From Bacteroidota bacterium (lineage in GTDB: Bacteria > Bacteroidota > Ignavibacteria > UBA10030): a DNA stretch of 64,000 nucleotides. The notes under the pieces were generated by a model, which had not been told where the DNA came from, did not search any database, and saw nothing but the letters and a program-made list of their open reading frames with translations. The stretch lies in NCBI GenBank assembly GCA_025454835.1, contig JALONQ010000008.1, positions 1 through 64,000 of the forward strand. The letters run 5' to 3'. The position numbers and the translations under genes were made by a program. This document shows, one piece after another, positions 1 through 7,815 of this stretch (positions are counted from its first letter, which is position 1; each line of letters begins with the position of its first letter).

Positions 1-144
1 ACGATGAGGGACGCGCTCAGCGTGCCGCAGCTTCGTTCAAACGCACCCAACTCAACTCGAAGTTGGTAATCGACCATTTTTCAGCATCCTGCTAGAAGCA
101 GAGGCAAGGAGAAAGACGGGACAAAGTGCGCGGCTCCTCGCAAC

Positions 145-166
145 ACCCACGGCTTCAGCCGTGGGT
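145..166. repeat. REP-like perfect hairpin
   Basis: A perfect 10-bp inverted repeat, ACCCACGGCT then AGCCGTGGGT, with two bases between the arms. It lies in the 262-bp non-coding stretch before the first gene, and no T-run follows, so it is not a simple terminator. The CCCACGGCTTCAGCCGTGGG core resembles dispersed REP-type palindromes often seen near IS200/IS605 or RAYT elements (from memory). No transposase is visible here. The rest of bases 1-232 shows no gene. Confidence 0.6.
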
Positions 167-233
167 TAGGCCTCACCACCACCCCCTTCCCCAGCTTCAC
201 CCTTCTGTGTTCTTTCGCATTTTCACCGCACCT

Positions 234-260
234 TTGTACTCCATTCCTGCATCGTATAAT
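234..260 (+). promoter_or_regulatory. Putative sigma-70 promoter of the sensor kinase
   Basis: A consensus TATAAT at 255-260 is preceded by TTGTAC at 234-239 with a 15-bp spacer. The ATG used for the kinase lies only two bases after the -10 box. The transcript would therefore be leaderless, or translation would begin at a later codon such as the ATG at 317. Confidence 0.45.
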
Positions 261-262
261 AG

Positions 263-2320
263 ATGAGCCACACCCCGCCCATATCCCCTCCGGTGCGTTC
301 GCTTCCCCCGCCGGGGATGCTCATTCTTGGTATCGTCGCCGTTGGCGCACTCATCGTCGGGTCTGCGGCGTATGAGGTCACCAGCAGTCGCGACGACCTG
401 ATGCACGTCCTCGAAGAGCGGTCGCTCTCCATCGCCGAAGCCATTGATATCAGCGCCGCCAATGCCGTCATATCAAATGCGGAAGTCGAAGACCTGCTCG
501 TTCAGCGGCTCTACGCCACGGGACGTTCGGTCTATCTTCTCGACAGTCTTGGGCTCCTCAACGCTTCGTTTCTGCGCTCCATCGCGGGCCGCGACAACGT
601 CGACCGGATAAACCTGTTCGACCGCACGGGCCGCCGCGTCCTGTCCAGTCACGTTCCGGAACCGGGCCATACGCCCCCCGCCGGGCCCATGTTCGCCGAT
701 CCTCTGCTGCGCCCGCTCCTTCGCGGCTCCGTCGATTCGCTCGTCGTCGGCCTCAAGCCGGCCCGGCAACGCGAAGGGATGCGGTTCGCCCTCGGTATCC
801 GGCGTGCGCAGAGCCGCGGCGCCATCGTCCTGTCCCTCGACGCCGCCACCTTGCTTGATTTCCGTCGGCGCATCGGATTCGGCTCGCTGATCCAGAACAT
901 CGGCGACAACCAGGGGATCGCGTACATCGCCTTCCAGGACGATGAAGGCATCTTCGCCGCCAGCCGCGACGTCACGTCGCTCTCTTCTTTCGATTCCGAT
1001 ACGTCCCTCCCATCCATTCTGACATCCCGCACCACACAGACACGTGTCATCGAGGGCGACAGCACGCGGACCTTCGAGGTGTTGAAACCGTTCGAGGTCG
1101 ACGGCACTTCGATGGGCGTGCTCCGGGTGGGGGTGGCGATGGACGAGTTCGAGGCGCTGGACGATCGAATGGTCCGGCGGGCCTGGATGGTCTCCGTCAT
1201 CGTTCTGCTGCTGTCCGGGCTCTCGATCGGTGTCGTGCTGTCCGCCCAGCGATACCGGCTCGTCACGTCGGCATACGACCGCATCCAGACGTACCTGGGC
1301 ACCGTTGTGTCCGCCATGCCGGATGCGTTGATCACGGCGGACGCCAGCGGCATCGTTACTGTCGCCAACAAGCGCGCGGAGGAACTGCTCTCGTTCGCGG
1401 GCGGGCCGCTCGTGGGACGTGCGCTCGGCGGCATCGCCGGTGGGATCCTGGCACCGCTGCAGGAGTCCCTCACCGACCGCCGGACGTTGCGTGAATCGGA
1501 GTTCGGGATCCAGATACCGAACGGCGCCACTGTTGTCCTGTCCGCTTCGACGTCCTTTACGTTCGCGGCAGACGGCCGGGTCGAGACATTCACGGCGCTC
1601 CTCAGGGACGTAACGCGCACCCGTGCCATGGAACGCTCGTTGGCCCAGCGTGAGCGCACCATGATCGCCGGCGAGCTTGCGTCGACCGTTGCGCACGAGA
1701 TCCGGAATCCGTTGAACGCCATCGCCATGATCGCACAGCGATTCGACCGGACCTTTACGCCGAGGGCGCGCGTGAAGGAATTCCGCGAGATCGTGGGCAC
1801 GCTCAAGAAGGAAACACGGCGCGTCAATGCCATCGTGGAGGAATTTCTCCGCACCACCCGCCCCCGCCGCTCTCCGATGCGTTCCGCCGATCCTGCCGAG
1901 ATGGTCCGCGCAGTGGCGCGGCTGTCGGAATCGCAAGCCGCCATGAAGGGCGTGTCGATCGGTGTGGATGTGCCGAATGGGCTGCAGGTCGACGCAGACG
2001 CAGACCGGCTCGAACAGGCACTGCTCAACCTCGTCCGCAACGCCGTGGAGGCAGCGCCGGATCGCGGCCGGGTGACTCTCCGCGCTGGGACTCAGGACGG
2101 ACGTGTGTTCATCGCGGTATCCGACAACGGTCCCGGAATACCGGGGGATCTGCGTGAAAAAGTGTTCCGGCCCTACTTCACGACAAAAGCCGGAGGAACC
2201 GGCCTTGGACTCTCGATCGTCCAGCAGACGGTGGAGGAACACGGGGGGACGATCCGGATCGAGTCGGGCGCCCACGGAGGCGTGAGCCTCATCATCGAGT
2301 TGCCGATGAAGACCCTATGA
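263..2320 (+). CDS. Two-component sensor histidine kinase with PAS domain
   Basis: 685-residue membrane histidine kinase. A first membrane helix lies at about residues 19-40. An extracytoplasmic sensor region of about 270 residues follows, then a second helix near 310-335, a PAS domain starting near 343, HisKA and a C-terminal HATPase. The H-box reads VAHEIRNPLNA with the phospho-acceptor at His478. The N box (NLVRNAVEAA, about 589), G1 (DNGPGIP) and G2 (GTGLGLSIV, about 646) are intact, so it should be active. The ligand is unknown. An NtrC-type regulator follows after 232 bp on the same strand, the usual arrangement for a sigma-54 two-component pair. The start is uncertain because a -10 box lies only two bases upstream; Met19 is the alternative. 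Confidence 0.9.
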   Translation: MSHTPPISPPVRSLPPPGMLILGIVAVGALIVGSAAYEVTSSRDDLMHVLEERSLSIAEAIDISAANAVISNAEVEDLLVQRLYATGRSVYLLDSLGLLNASFLRSIAGRDNVDRINLFDRTGRRVLSSHVPEPGHTPPAGPMFADPLLRPLLRGSVDSLVVGLKPARQREGMRFALGIRRAQSRGAIVLSLDAATLLDFRRRIGFGSLIQNIGDNQGIAYIAFQDDEGIFAASRDVTSLSSFDSDTSLPSILTSRTTQTRVIEGDSTRTFEVLKPFEVDGTSMGVLRVGVAMDEFEALDDRMVRRAWMVSVIVLLLSGLSIGVVLSAQRYRLVTSAYDRIQTYLGTVVSAMPDALITADASGIVTVANKRAEELLSFAGGPLVGRALGGIAGGILAPLQESLTDRRTLRESEFGIQIPNGATVVLSASTSFTFAADGRVETFTALLRDVTRTRAMERSLAQRERTMIAGELASTVAHEIRNPLNAIAMIAQRFDRTFTPRARVKEFREIVGTLKKETRRVNAIVEEFLRTTRPRRSPMRSADPAEMVRAVARLSESQAAMKGVSIGVDVPNGLQVDADADRLEQALLNLVRNAVEAAPDRGRVTLRAGTQDGRVFIAVSDNGPGIPGDLREKVFRPYFTTKAGGTGLGLSIVQQTVEEHGGTIRIESGAHGGVSLIIELPMKTL

Positions 2321-2500
2321 AACAGAATGTCACACAAAGATCGCAAGGGGTGCAGAGACCGCAGAGCCAGGGGCCCAGCCGGAGGCCAATCACAAACGCC
2401 GCGAAGCGGCCAACTCATCACACGGTTGTTGAACTCAATTCGCTGTCTCATAGTTATATCGTTTATCGCTTCGCGACAAAGTAATGGGCCTTCGGCTCTC

Positions 2501-2546
2501 AGCGACCTTTGCTTTCTCTGCGTGCTCTGCGTGAAACTCTTTTCCC
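2501..2546 (+). repeat. CGCAAAG-family degenerate repeat (reads as TTTGCG/CTCTGCGTG)
   Basis: A run of degenerate words such as CCTTTGCTTTCTCTGCGTGC followed by CTCTGCGTGAAA, just before the response regulator ATG. The same word family recurs at 3919-4038, 4571-4621, 7729-7791, 10411-10470 and 51868-51990. The short frame that can be read through 2327-2551 is composed of this repeat and is not treated as a gene. Confidence 0.7.
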
Positions 2547-2552
2547 ACTGAC

Positions 2553-3911
2553 ATGACCTCCAACCTCACCATTCTTGTCGTCGACGACGAATCCGCCCAG
2601 CGCGAGATGCTCGCCGGACACCTGAAGGACCTCGGCTACAAGGTTCACATGGCCTCCTCCGCTGCCGAGGCGCTCGCAAAGCTCGACAGGGATACGATCG
2701 ACCTCGTTCTTACCGATCATCGGATGCCGGGCGCGACCGGGCTCGACCTGCTCCGCGACCTGAAGAAAAGAAATCCGGACACGTCGGTCGTCGTCATGAC
2801 CGCGTACGGTACGGTGGATGGGGCCGTGGCAGCCATCAAAGGGGGCGCCGATGACTACCTGCAGAAACCGATCGATTTTGACGCGCTTGAATTGCTGATA
2901 CGGCGCGTGCGCGCGAACAGACGATTGGTATCGGAGAACCGGCGGCTGAGGCAAGAGCTGAAAGAGCGGACGTCTCTGCCGGGCATCGTCGGGGAATCGC
3001 AGGCGTTGCAGGATGTGCTCTCCGTCGCGGGCCGCGTGGCCGATTCGGACGCCTCGGTCCTGATCCGGGGCGAAAGCGGCACGGGCAAAGAACTCGTTGC
3101 GCGGATGATCCATGATGCAAGCGCCCGCGCTGCCGGGCCGTTCATTGCGGTCAACTGTGCGGCGCTCAACGAGAACTTGCTCGAAAGCGAGCTGTTCGGC
3201 CATGAGAAGGGGGCATTCACCGGGGCCGACCGTCAACGCAAAGGACGCTTCGAGGCGGCGGACGGCGGAACGATCTTTCTGGACGAGATCGGGGATGTCG
3301 CCGCGGCGACGCAAGTGAAACTGCTTCGGGTACTGCAGGTGAGGACCATTGACCGGGTCGGCGGACACACGCCCATTCCCGTCGATGTGCGCATCCTGGC
3401 CGCCACGAATCGGGACCTCGAGGTGGCGATTCGCGGCGGGTCGTTCAGGGAGGACCTGTACTATCGCCTGAACGTCGTGTCGATCGAGATCCCTCCGCTC
3501 CGGAACCGGCGCCAGGACATTCCGGCGCTCATCGATCACTTCATCCGAAAGTTCTGCGGCAAACGCAAGAAGCCTCTGCAGGTCTCACGGGAGGCGATGG
3601 ACCGGCTGACGGCGCACGATTTTCCGGGGAACATCCGCGAGCTGGAGAACATTGTTCAGCGCGCGTGCGTCCTCACCCGTTCGGACCTCATCACGACAGA
3701 AGACCTTCCGCTGACCCTTCAACCGGGAACAAGCGAGCGTGAGGTGCCGACGAAGCCACGGACGTTGAAGGATCACCTGGAGCGTGTCGAGAGGGAACTG
3801 ATCCTCCGAACGCTGGACGAACACGGGGGGAACCAGAGTAAGGCGGCGAAAGCGCTGGGGATCTCGGAAAGCAATCTGCGATTCCGGCTCGCGAAGCTCC
3901 GGAACAAATGA
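2553..3911 (+). CDS. Sigma-54-dependent response regulator (NtrC family)
   Basis: 452 residues with the full NtrC architecture: receiver (about 1-120), sigma-54 AAA+ activator (about 145-370) and a Fis-type helix-turn-helix at the C-terminus. The receiver has the acidic pair at 11-12 and the phospho-acceptor Asp55 in LVLTDHRMPG. The ATPase has Walker A GESGTGKE (about 173), the sigma-54 contact loop GAFTGA (about 221) and Walker B with DEIGD. The HTH reads GNQSKAAKALGISESNLRF. It is expected to be phosphorylated by the upstream kinase and to activate sigma-54 promoters; the targets cannot be told from this window. Confidence 0.93.
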   Translation: MTSNLTILVVDDESAQREMLAGHLKDLGYKVHMASSAAEALAKLDRDTIDLVLTDHRMPGATGLDLLRDLKKRNPDTSVVVMTAYGTVDGAVAAIKGGADDYLQKPIDFDALELLIRRVRANRRLVSENRRLRQELKERTSLPGIVGESQALQDVLSVAGRVADSDASVLIRGESGTGKELVARMIHDASARAAGPFIAVNCAALNENLLESELFGHEKGAFTGADRQRKGRFEAADGGTIFLDEIGDVAAATQVKLLRVLQVRTIDRVGGHTPIPVDVRILAATNRDLEVAIRGGSFREDLYYRLNVVSIEIPPLRNRRQDIPALIDHFIRKFCGKRKKPLQVSREAMDRLTAHDFPGNIRELENIVQRACVLTRSDLITTEDLPLTLQPGTSEREVPTKPRTLKDHLERVERELILRTLDEHGGNQSKAAKALGISESNLRFRLAKLRNK

Positions 3912-3918
3912 GAAAGAA

Positions 3919-4038
3919 AAGCGACCACGCAAAGGCGCCAAGGCCGCGGAGGACGCAGAGGCTTGTGTGATATGTGGAAGATAAGCGACCACGCAAAGAC
4001 GCTAAGGCCGCGGAGGACGCAGAGGCTTGTGTGATATG
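3919..4038. repeat. Two 56-bp direct repeats of the CGCAAAG family
   Basis: Copy A (3919-3974) and copy B (3983-4038) differ at only two positions in 56 bp. Both begin AAGCGACCACGCAAAG and end GCTTGTGTGATATG, and they are separated by eight bases. They lie upstream of the GxxExxY gene. Their reverse complement matches the word pattern of the repeat downstream of that gene at 4571-4621, so the gene sits between inverted arms. Confidence 0.85.
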
Positions 4039-4139
4039 CAAAGGTCGCAACGTGCGCCAAGAAAGATGTAGGTGGGGTTGAGTTTATGTGTTCGGCTCGT
4101 TACATTTGCCGTTGACATTTCACGCTGAGGGGGTTTCTT

Positions 4140-4517
4140 GTGACAGAAAATCAGATCTCGCGAGAGGTCCTGGAAGCCGCACTGACTGTTCACCGGCGGC
4201 TCGGACCCGGACTCTTGGAATCCGCCTATGAATCGACTCTCATCTTCGAACTCGAAAAACGGGAACTTTCCTGCTCACGCCAAGTGGCCATTCCACTGAC
4301 GTATGATTCGGTTGAGATCGCGGTGGGATTTCGAGCGGACGTCATTGTGAACCGACTCGTGGTTCTCGAATTGAAATCTGTGGAAGCACTCAATTCTCTC
4401 CACAAAAAGCAACTTCTCACCTATCTCCGATTGTCTGGGCTCCGTCTCGGCCTCTTGATCAACTTCAATTCCGTCCTTCTCAAGGATGGTTTCGTCCGCG
4501 TCGTCAATGGATTATAA
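4140..4517 (+). CDS. GxxExxY family protein (PD-(D/E)XK nuclease-like)
   Basis: 125 residues starting at a GTG with a strong GAGGGGG ribosome binding site six bases upstream. The signature GLLESAY (G-x-x-E-x-x-Y) occurs near residue 25. A D...E-x-K arrangement (RADVIVN then LELKS) fits the PD-(D/E)XK nuclease-like fold assigned to this family. The biological role is not established. The gene is more AT-rich than its neighbours. It is flanked by CGCAAAG-type repeats in opposite orientations, an association I recall for this family elsewhere, which suggests a mobile or repeat-associated unit. Family assignment is confident; activity is inference. Confidence 0.85.
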   Translation: MTENQISREVLEAALTVHRRLGPGLLESAYESTLIFELEKRELSCSRQVAIPLTYDSVEIAVGFRADVIVNRLVVLELKSVEALNSLHKKQLLTYLRLSGLRLGLLINFNSVLLKDGFVRVVNGL

Positions 4518-4570
4518 TGTAACTTCGAGCGATTCCTGCTAGCATTGTTTCATTCTCCTATTCAAATCTC

Positions 4571-4621
4571 TCCTTTGCGATCCTTGCTTTCTTTGCGTGC
4601 TTTGCGTGAAATTCCTTTTCT
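4571..4621 (+). repeat. CGCAAAG-family repeat, inverted relative to 3919-4038
   Basis: Reads CCTTTGCGATCCTTGC followed by TTTGCGTGCTTTGCGTGAAA. In reverse complement it follows the same pattern as the direct repeats upstream of the GxxExxY gene, giving that gene imperfect inverted flanks. Confidence 0.75.
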
Positions 4622-4664
4622 CTACGGTCGCCACATCTGGCGAGTTCTCCGCCACGAATGGCGG

Positions 4665-4760
4665 TTTCCGCATCCCTACTCCAATACTCCATTTCTCCAT
4701 CCCTCCCGCTAACCCCTTATCCCTTCACCCATTACCCAATACCCACTCACCAACTTCTTT
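4665..4760. repeat. C-rich word-like low-complexity tract
   Basis: Part of a 324-bp gap without a convincing gene. The tract is built of degenerate seven- to nine-base words such as ACCCATTACCCAATACCC. The same words, in the opposite orientation, occur inside a reading frame at 7996-8098. No promoter stands out here. Confidence 0.6.
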
Positions 4761-4841
4761 CATGGCACGCCTCTTGAGTGAATACCTCCAGAATTCACGC
4801 AACACACACCGCATCAATCACCTGCTCCACTGGAGGACATC

Positions 4842-5228
4842 ATGAAACGCATCACATCACTCACCAGTCTGTTGCTCCTGGCCGGGCTCGCGCTCGTCCT
4901 GACGAGCTCCGAGGCCCAGGCCCAGACGGCCCCCAAGGGCAAGCCTGCGGACCGCGGATTCATCGACGCCAACGGCGACGGCATCAACGACCGGGCGCTC
5001 GACGCCGACAACGACGGCGTGCCCAACGGTAAGGACCCCGACTTCGTCCGACCGATGGACGGCTCCGGCCGCAAGTACATGCGCGGAGCTGGCAAGGCGC
5101 AGAACGGATCCGGCCGAGGCAAGGGCATCGGGCCGCAAGATGGCTCGGGTCAGTGCACCGGCACGGGAGTCTGCGACGGCACCGGCCCCAAGGGTGCACG
5201 CGCCGGTAAGGGCAAAGGCAACGGCTGA
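4842..5228 (+). CDS. Secreted EF-hand/glycine-rich small protein
   Basis: 128 residues with a clear signal peptide (MKRITSLTSLLLLAGLALVL, cleavage probably after AQA). A Ca-binding-loop-like segment follows near 41-65, containing DANGDGINDRALDADNDG, of the dockerin/thrombospondin-3 type. The C-terminal half is rich in Gly, Lys and Ser with repeated GSG and GKG. GGAGG lies five bases before the ATG. It is first in a three-gene cluster with a related EF-hand protein and a beta-barrel-like protein. It probably acts in the periplasm or at the cell surface; no enzymatic function can be assigned. Confidence 0.8.
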   Translation: MKRITSLTSLLLLAGLALVLTSSEAQAQTAPKGKPADRGFIDANGDGINDRALDADNDGVPNGKDPDFVRPMDGSGRKYMRGAGKAQNGSGRGKGIGPQDGSGQCTGTGVCDGTGPKGARAGKGKGNG

Positions 5229-5284
5229 ACAGTTCTCGGGGGCGGGGCTTCGGCCCTGCCCCTGTGTTCTCAAAAGGAATGACC

Positions 5285-5641
5285 ATGAATCGATCCTCTT
5301 CCCTCCTCCTCCTCTCAACGCTCCTGCTTGCCGGCTCGTCGCTCGCCAGCGCGCAGGATTCCACGTCGCGGAGAGGTCCCCGAAACAACCAGGTGGAGAT
5401 GAAACGCAGCGGCGAAGCGAAGTTCGTCGACGAAAACGGCGACGGTATCGACGACGGCCTTCAACGGCGGGCGCGTCAGCAGTCGGCGGGCGTTCGAAGC
5501 GGCCAGCGTGCACAGTTCATCGACGCCGACGGCGACGGCATCTGCGACCAGCGCTCGGGTGTGATCGGCATTCGATTCCGCGGCGGCAAGGGTGCGACCA
5601 CAACGGGCGGCAAAGGCAAGGGCCAGGGAAGAGGACAATAA
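5285..5641 (+). CDS. Second secreted EF-hand/glycine-rich small protein
   Basis: 118 residues. The ATG at 5285 is preferred over one at 5279 because an AAAAGGA site lies about seven bases upstream. A signal peptide (MNRSSSLLLLSTLLLAGSSL) is followed by two DxDGDGIxD-type loops, FVDENGDGIDD and FIDADGDGICD. The tail is Gly/Lys/Thr-rich (GGKGKGQGRGQ). It resembles the protein encoded just upstream in signal peptide, EF-hand motif and basic glycine tail, so the two are probably paralogues. The next gene starts one base after its stop. Confidence 0.8.
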   Translation: MNRSSSLLLLSTLLLAGSSLASAQDSTSRRGPRNNQVEMKRSGEAKFVDENGDGIDDGLQRRARQQSAGVRSGQRAQFIDADGDGICDQRSGVIGIRFRGGKGATTTGGKGKGQGRGQ

Positions 5642-5642
5642 C

Positions 5643-6773
5643 ATGCGACGTTCCATGCGATTGCGGTCCATCACCATTGCCGCGCTTCTGACCACAGCAC
5701 TCTTCACCTCCGGCCGGGCACAGTTCCTCCTCGAAACGGGCCTGCGCACGACGCATGACGACAATATCAGCAACAGCGGACTCGGACTGCAGGACGTGGT
5801 GACGGAAATGTTTCTCAACGCCGGGTATGAACCTGCGATCTCGTCGGGCACGCTCCAGTTTCACTATATGGGCGCGTTCGACTACTTCCGAAGTTCTACC
5901 GATCGGTCGTTCGCGCAACATCTCGTCGGCGGCGTGTGGACACGCGATTTTGACGACGAGACCGGAATGCTGAACCTCGGCCTCTCGTACACGCGACGAG
6001 ATCATCGCACCGAGTTGTCGTTCGCAGACTATTCCCTGCTCTCCTTCTACTCCAACGTCCGGTGGGCCCTCGGGGATGACACGAATGCGAAACTCGGATA
6101 TCGTTTGCGCGGTTTGGCGTACACGGAAATGGCCGACTTGAACAACACCGAGCATTCGGTCTTTGGACAGCTCTCCCATCAATTTCCGACCCTGACGACG
6201 GTGTTCGCCGAGATGTCCATCGGCAGAAAGTCGTACACCAACGCCGTCACGACCACCACCGGAGGAATGCGGGGATTGTCGTCAGACCCTTCTACGACCA
6301 TCGCGGGCGCCGGAATCCGTGTGTCGCAGCCCGTGTTCGCTGCGACGGGCATGCATATCGGATGGCGCACGCAGTCGATCCTTTCTGCCGACCAGCGGTA
6401 TTTCGCCGACGGCTACCTTGTTTCAGACGACGAGATCTTCGACAGCCGATACGGCTATGAGGGGAGCGCTTACTACGGGGGGATGACGCAGATTCTCTGG
6501 GGGATGACGCAACTGAGTCTCGACATCGCCAGTGAACGGAAAGGATATCTGAATCGGCCGGTGGAAGATTGGGACGGGAATGTAGGGACGGCCATCCGGA
6601 GCGATCTGCGGACAGTTCTGTCGCTCGGGCTTGAAACTCCCCTCGCCCGGGACGGCTTTCTATCGAACCTGACGCTCTCCACCGGCGTGGACGTGATCCG
6701 GAATGCCTCGAACGATGTCCGGTATGACTACCGGAATACGGTGTTCAGCGTACAGTTGAGCTATGGGTGGTGA
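5643..6773 (+). CDS. Putative outer-membrane beta-barrel protein
   Basis: 376 residues starting at the ATG immediately after the EF-hand gene, with GAAGAGGA upstream as ribosome binding site. A signal peptide (MRRSMRLRSITIAALLTTAL) is followed by a Tyr/Thr/Ser/Gly-rich sequence with alternating hydrophobic and polar residues. The protein ends in an aromatic residue (VQLSYGW), as expected for an outer-membrane barrel with a C-terminal recognition signal. No known family is recognised. The tight arrangement with the two EF-hand proteins suggests they act together at the surface. Confidence 0.7.
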   Translation: MRRSMRLRSITIAALLTTALFTSGRAQFLLETGLRTTHDDNISNSGLGLQDVVTEMFLNAGYEPAISSGTLQFHYMGAFDYFRSSTDRSFAQHLVGGVWTRDFDDETGMLNLGLSYTRRDHRTELSFADYSLLSFYSNVRWALGDDTNAKLGYRLRGLAYTEMADLNNTEHSVFGQLSHQFPTLTTVFAEMSIGRKSYTNAVTTTTGGMRGLSSDPSTTIAGAGIRVSQPVFAATGMHIGWRTQSILSADQRYFADGYLVSDDEIFDSRYGYEGSAYYGGMTQILWGMTQLSLDIASERKGYLNRPVEDWDGNVGTAIRSDLRTVLSLGLETPLARDGFLSNLTLSTGVDVIRNASNDVRYDYRNTVFSVQLSYGW

Positions 6774-6786
6774 CGACGCAAGGAGT

Positions 6787-7815
6787 TTAATACTTCACCC
6801 CATCACATACGACCTCTGTTGACCCCGCCCCTGGCTTCAACTTCGCCTTCCGGAATCCCACCGACGGCACCACCCGCTCGTTCACCACAACGCCTTCTGC
6901 CGACATGATCCGCATGACCGGACGTCGGTAGATCCACTCCCTGTTCTCCAACGTCGGTGATTCGGCCGTCAGGATCGTCGTTCCTGACGGAGCCAGCACT
7001 GCATCCACGACAAGTTGACCTTGTCGAACGCGATACTCCCAACGACGTTGCCCCTTCGCCACATCAACTTCCATCACAGACATTTTCGTCCGACCAAGGA
7101 ACGTCCCGCCATCGGCCGAGAACTGTCCCGTCGAGAATCCGCCTTCCAGTCTCCGGTCCTGTGCACCGTTGACCAGCCACAATGCTTCATCGTTTGCTCT
7201 GATTCCGCTGCGAACTCCCGCCGCTACCAATATCCCGTCCGGCGCGATCACGATGCCCGTCGCCTGGATCCCCTCCAGCAGGCGTTCGCGCACCACATCA
7301 CCCGTCGCATTCAACACCACCAAACGACAATTGGCCGCGGAGGGTTCGGAGATCAGGAGCGCCAACGTTGCGTCGTGCACCGCGTGACGAATGACCCGTT
7401 CGTACTCAGGATTTGGGACCGGGGAAAGGGGGACGCGCCGGGCTAATCCTCCGTCGGGTCCGAAGAACTCGACGACGTTGTCGAAGCTGTGGATGAGTGC
7501 CACCGTGCCGTCTTCGAACACCGCCGGGGCCGGGGCCGCGATGTCGAACGGTATTTCGCGCAGGATCTCTGTGCGCAAGGTCCCTTGCGCGTCCATCACC
7601 CGGAACCGCCACGTAGAAGTCTCCCCCGCGCGTTGGGCCGGCTGGGCGGGCTTCTCGATCGTCACACGGTAGGTGGAGCGGTAGGATTCCTGACCAGTCA
7701 TCACGGACATGGCCAGAAGCAAGAGATAACCGCAAAGGCGCAAAGACGCTACGCCACGTTTGTTTCCTTTGCGTCTCTGCGTCTTTGCGGTGAGATCTTT
7801 CATTCGAGTCATCAT
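6787..7815 (-). CDS. Secreted protein, function unknown, with repeat-derived N-terminus
   Basis: 342 residues. The ATG at 7813-7815 overlaps the stop of the upstream gene (ATGA), suggesting translational coupling and fixing the start. The first about 40 residues act as a signal peptide: a basic segment (KTQRRKGNKR) then LCGYLLLLAMSV. These residues are encoded by a palindromic CGCAAAG repeat. The rest is beta-rich, with segments such as LALLISEPSAANCRLVVLN and APDGILVAAG that suggest a propeller-like fold. No active-site motif was recognised. It follows the T9SS cargo gene and may be co-expressed with it. Confidence 0.7.
   Translation of the reverse strand: MMTRMKDLTAKTQRRKGNKRGVASLRLCGYLLLLAMSVMTGQESYRSTYRVTIEKPAQPAQRAGETSTWRFRVMDAQGTLRTEILREIPFDIAAPAPAVFEDGTVALIHSFDNVVEFFGPDGGLARRVPLSPVPNPEYERVIRHAVHDATLALLISEPSAANCRLVVLNATGDVVRERLLEGIQATGIVIAPDGILVAAGVRSGIRANDEALWLVNGAQDRRLEGGFSTGQFSADGGTFLGRTKMSVMEVDVAKGQRRWEYRVRQGQLVVDAVLAPSGTTILTAESPTLENREWIYRRPVMRIMSAEGVVVNERVVPSVGFRKAKLKPGAGSTEVVCDGVKY
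7729..7791. repeat. Palindromic CGCAAAG unit inside a coding region
   Basis: Left arm 7729-7749 (ACCGCAAAGGCGCAAAG...) and right arm 7771-7791 (...GCGTCTTTGCGGT) pair over 21 bp with two mismatches around a 21-bp centre. The unit encodes part of the signal peptide of the minus-strand gene 6787-7815. It is the cleanest palindromic example of the CGCAAAG family in the window. Confidence 0.85.

Noticed and set aside
145-166. Rho-independent terminator of a gene before the window
   Set aside because: No T-run follows the hairpin on either strand, and no gene end is visible upstream.
473-2275. 600-residue minus-strand frame opposite the sensor kinase
   Set aside because: The opposite strand carries a complete histidine kinase with intact motifs; this frame is a GC-bias shadow.
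2327-2551. 74-residue frame between the kinase and the response regulator
   Set aside because: Consists of CGCAAAG-type repeat words and has no ribosome binding site or protein features.
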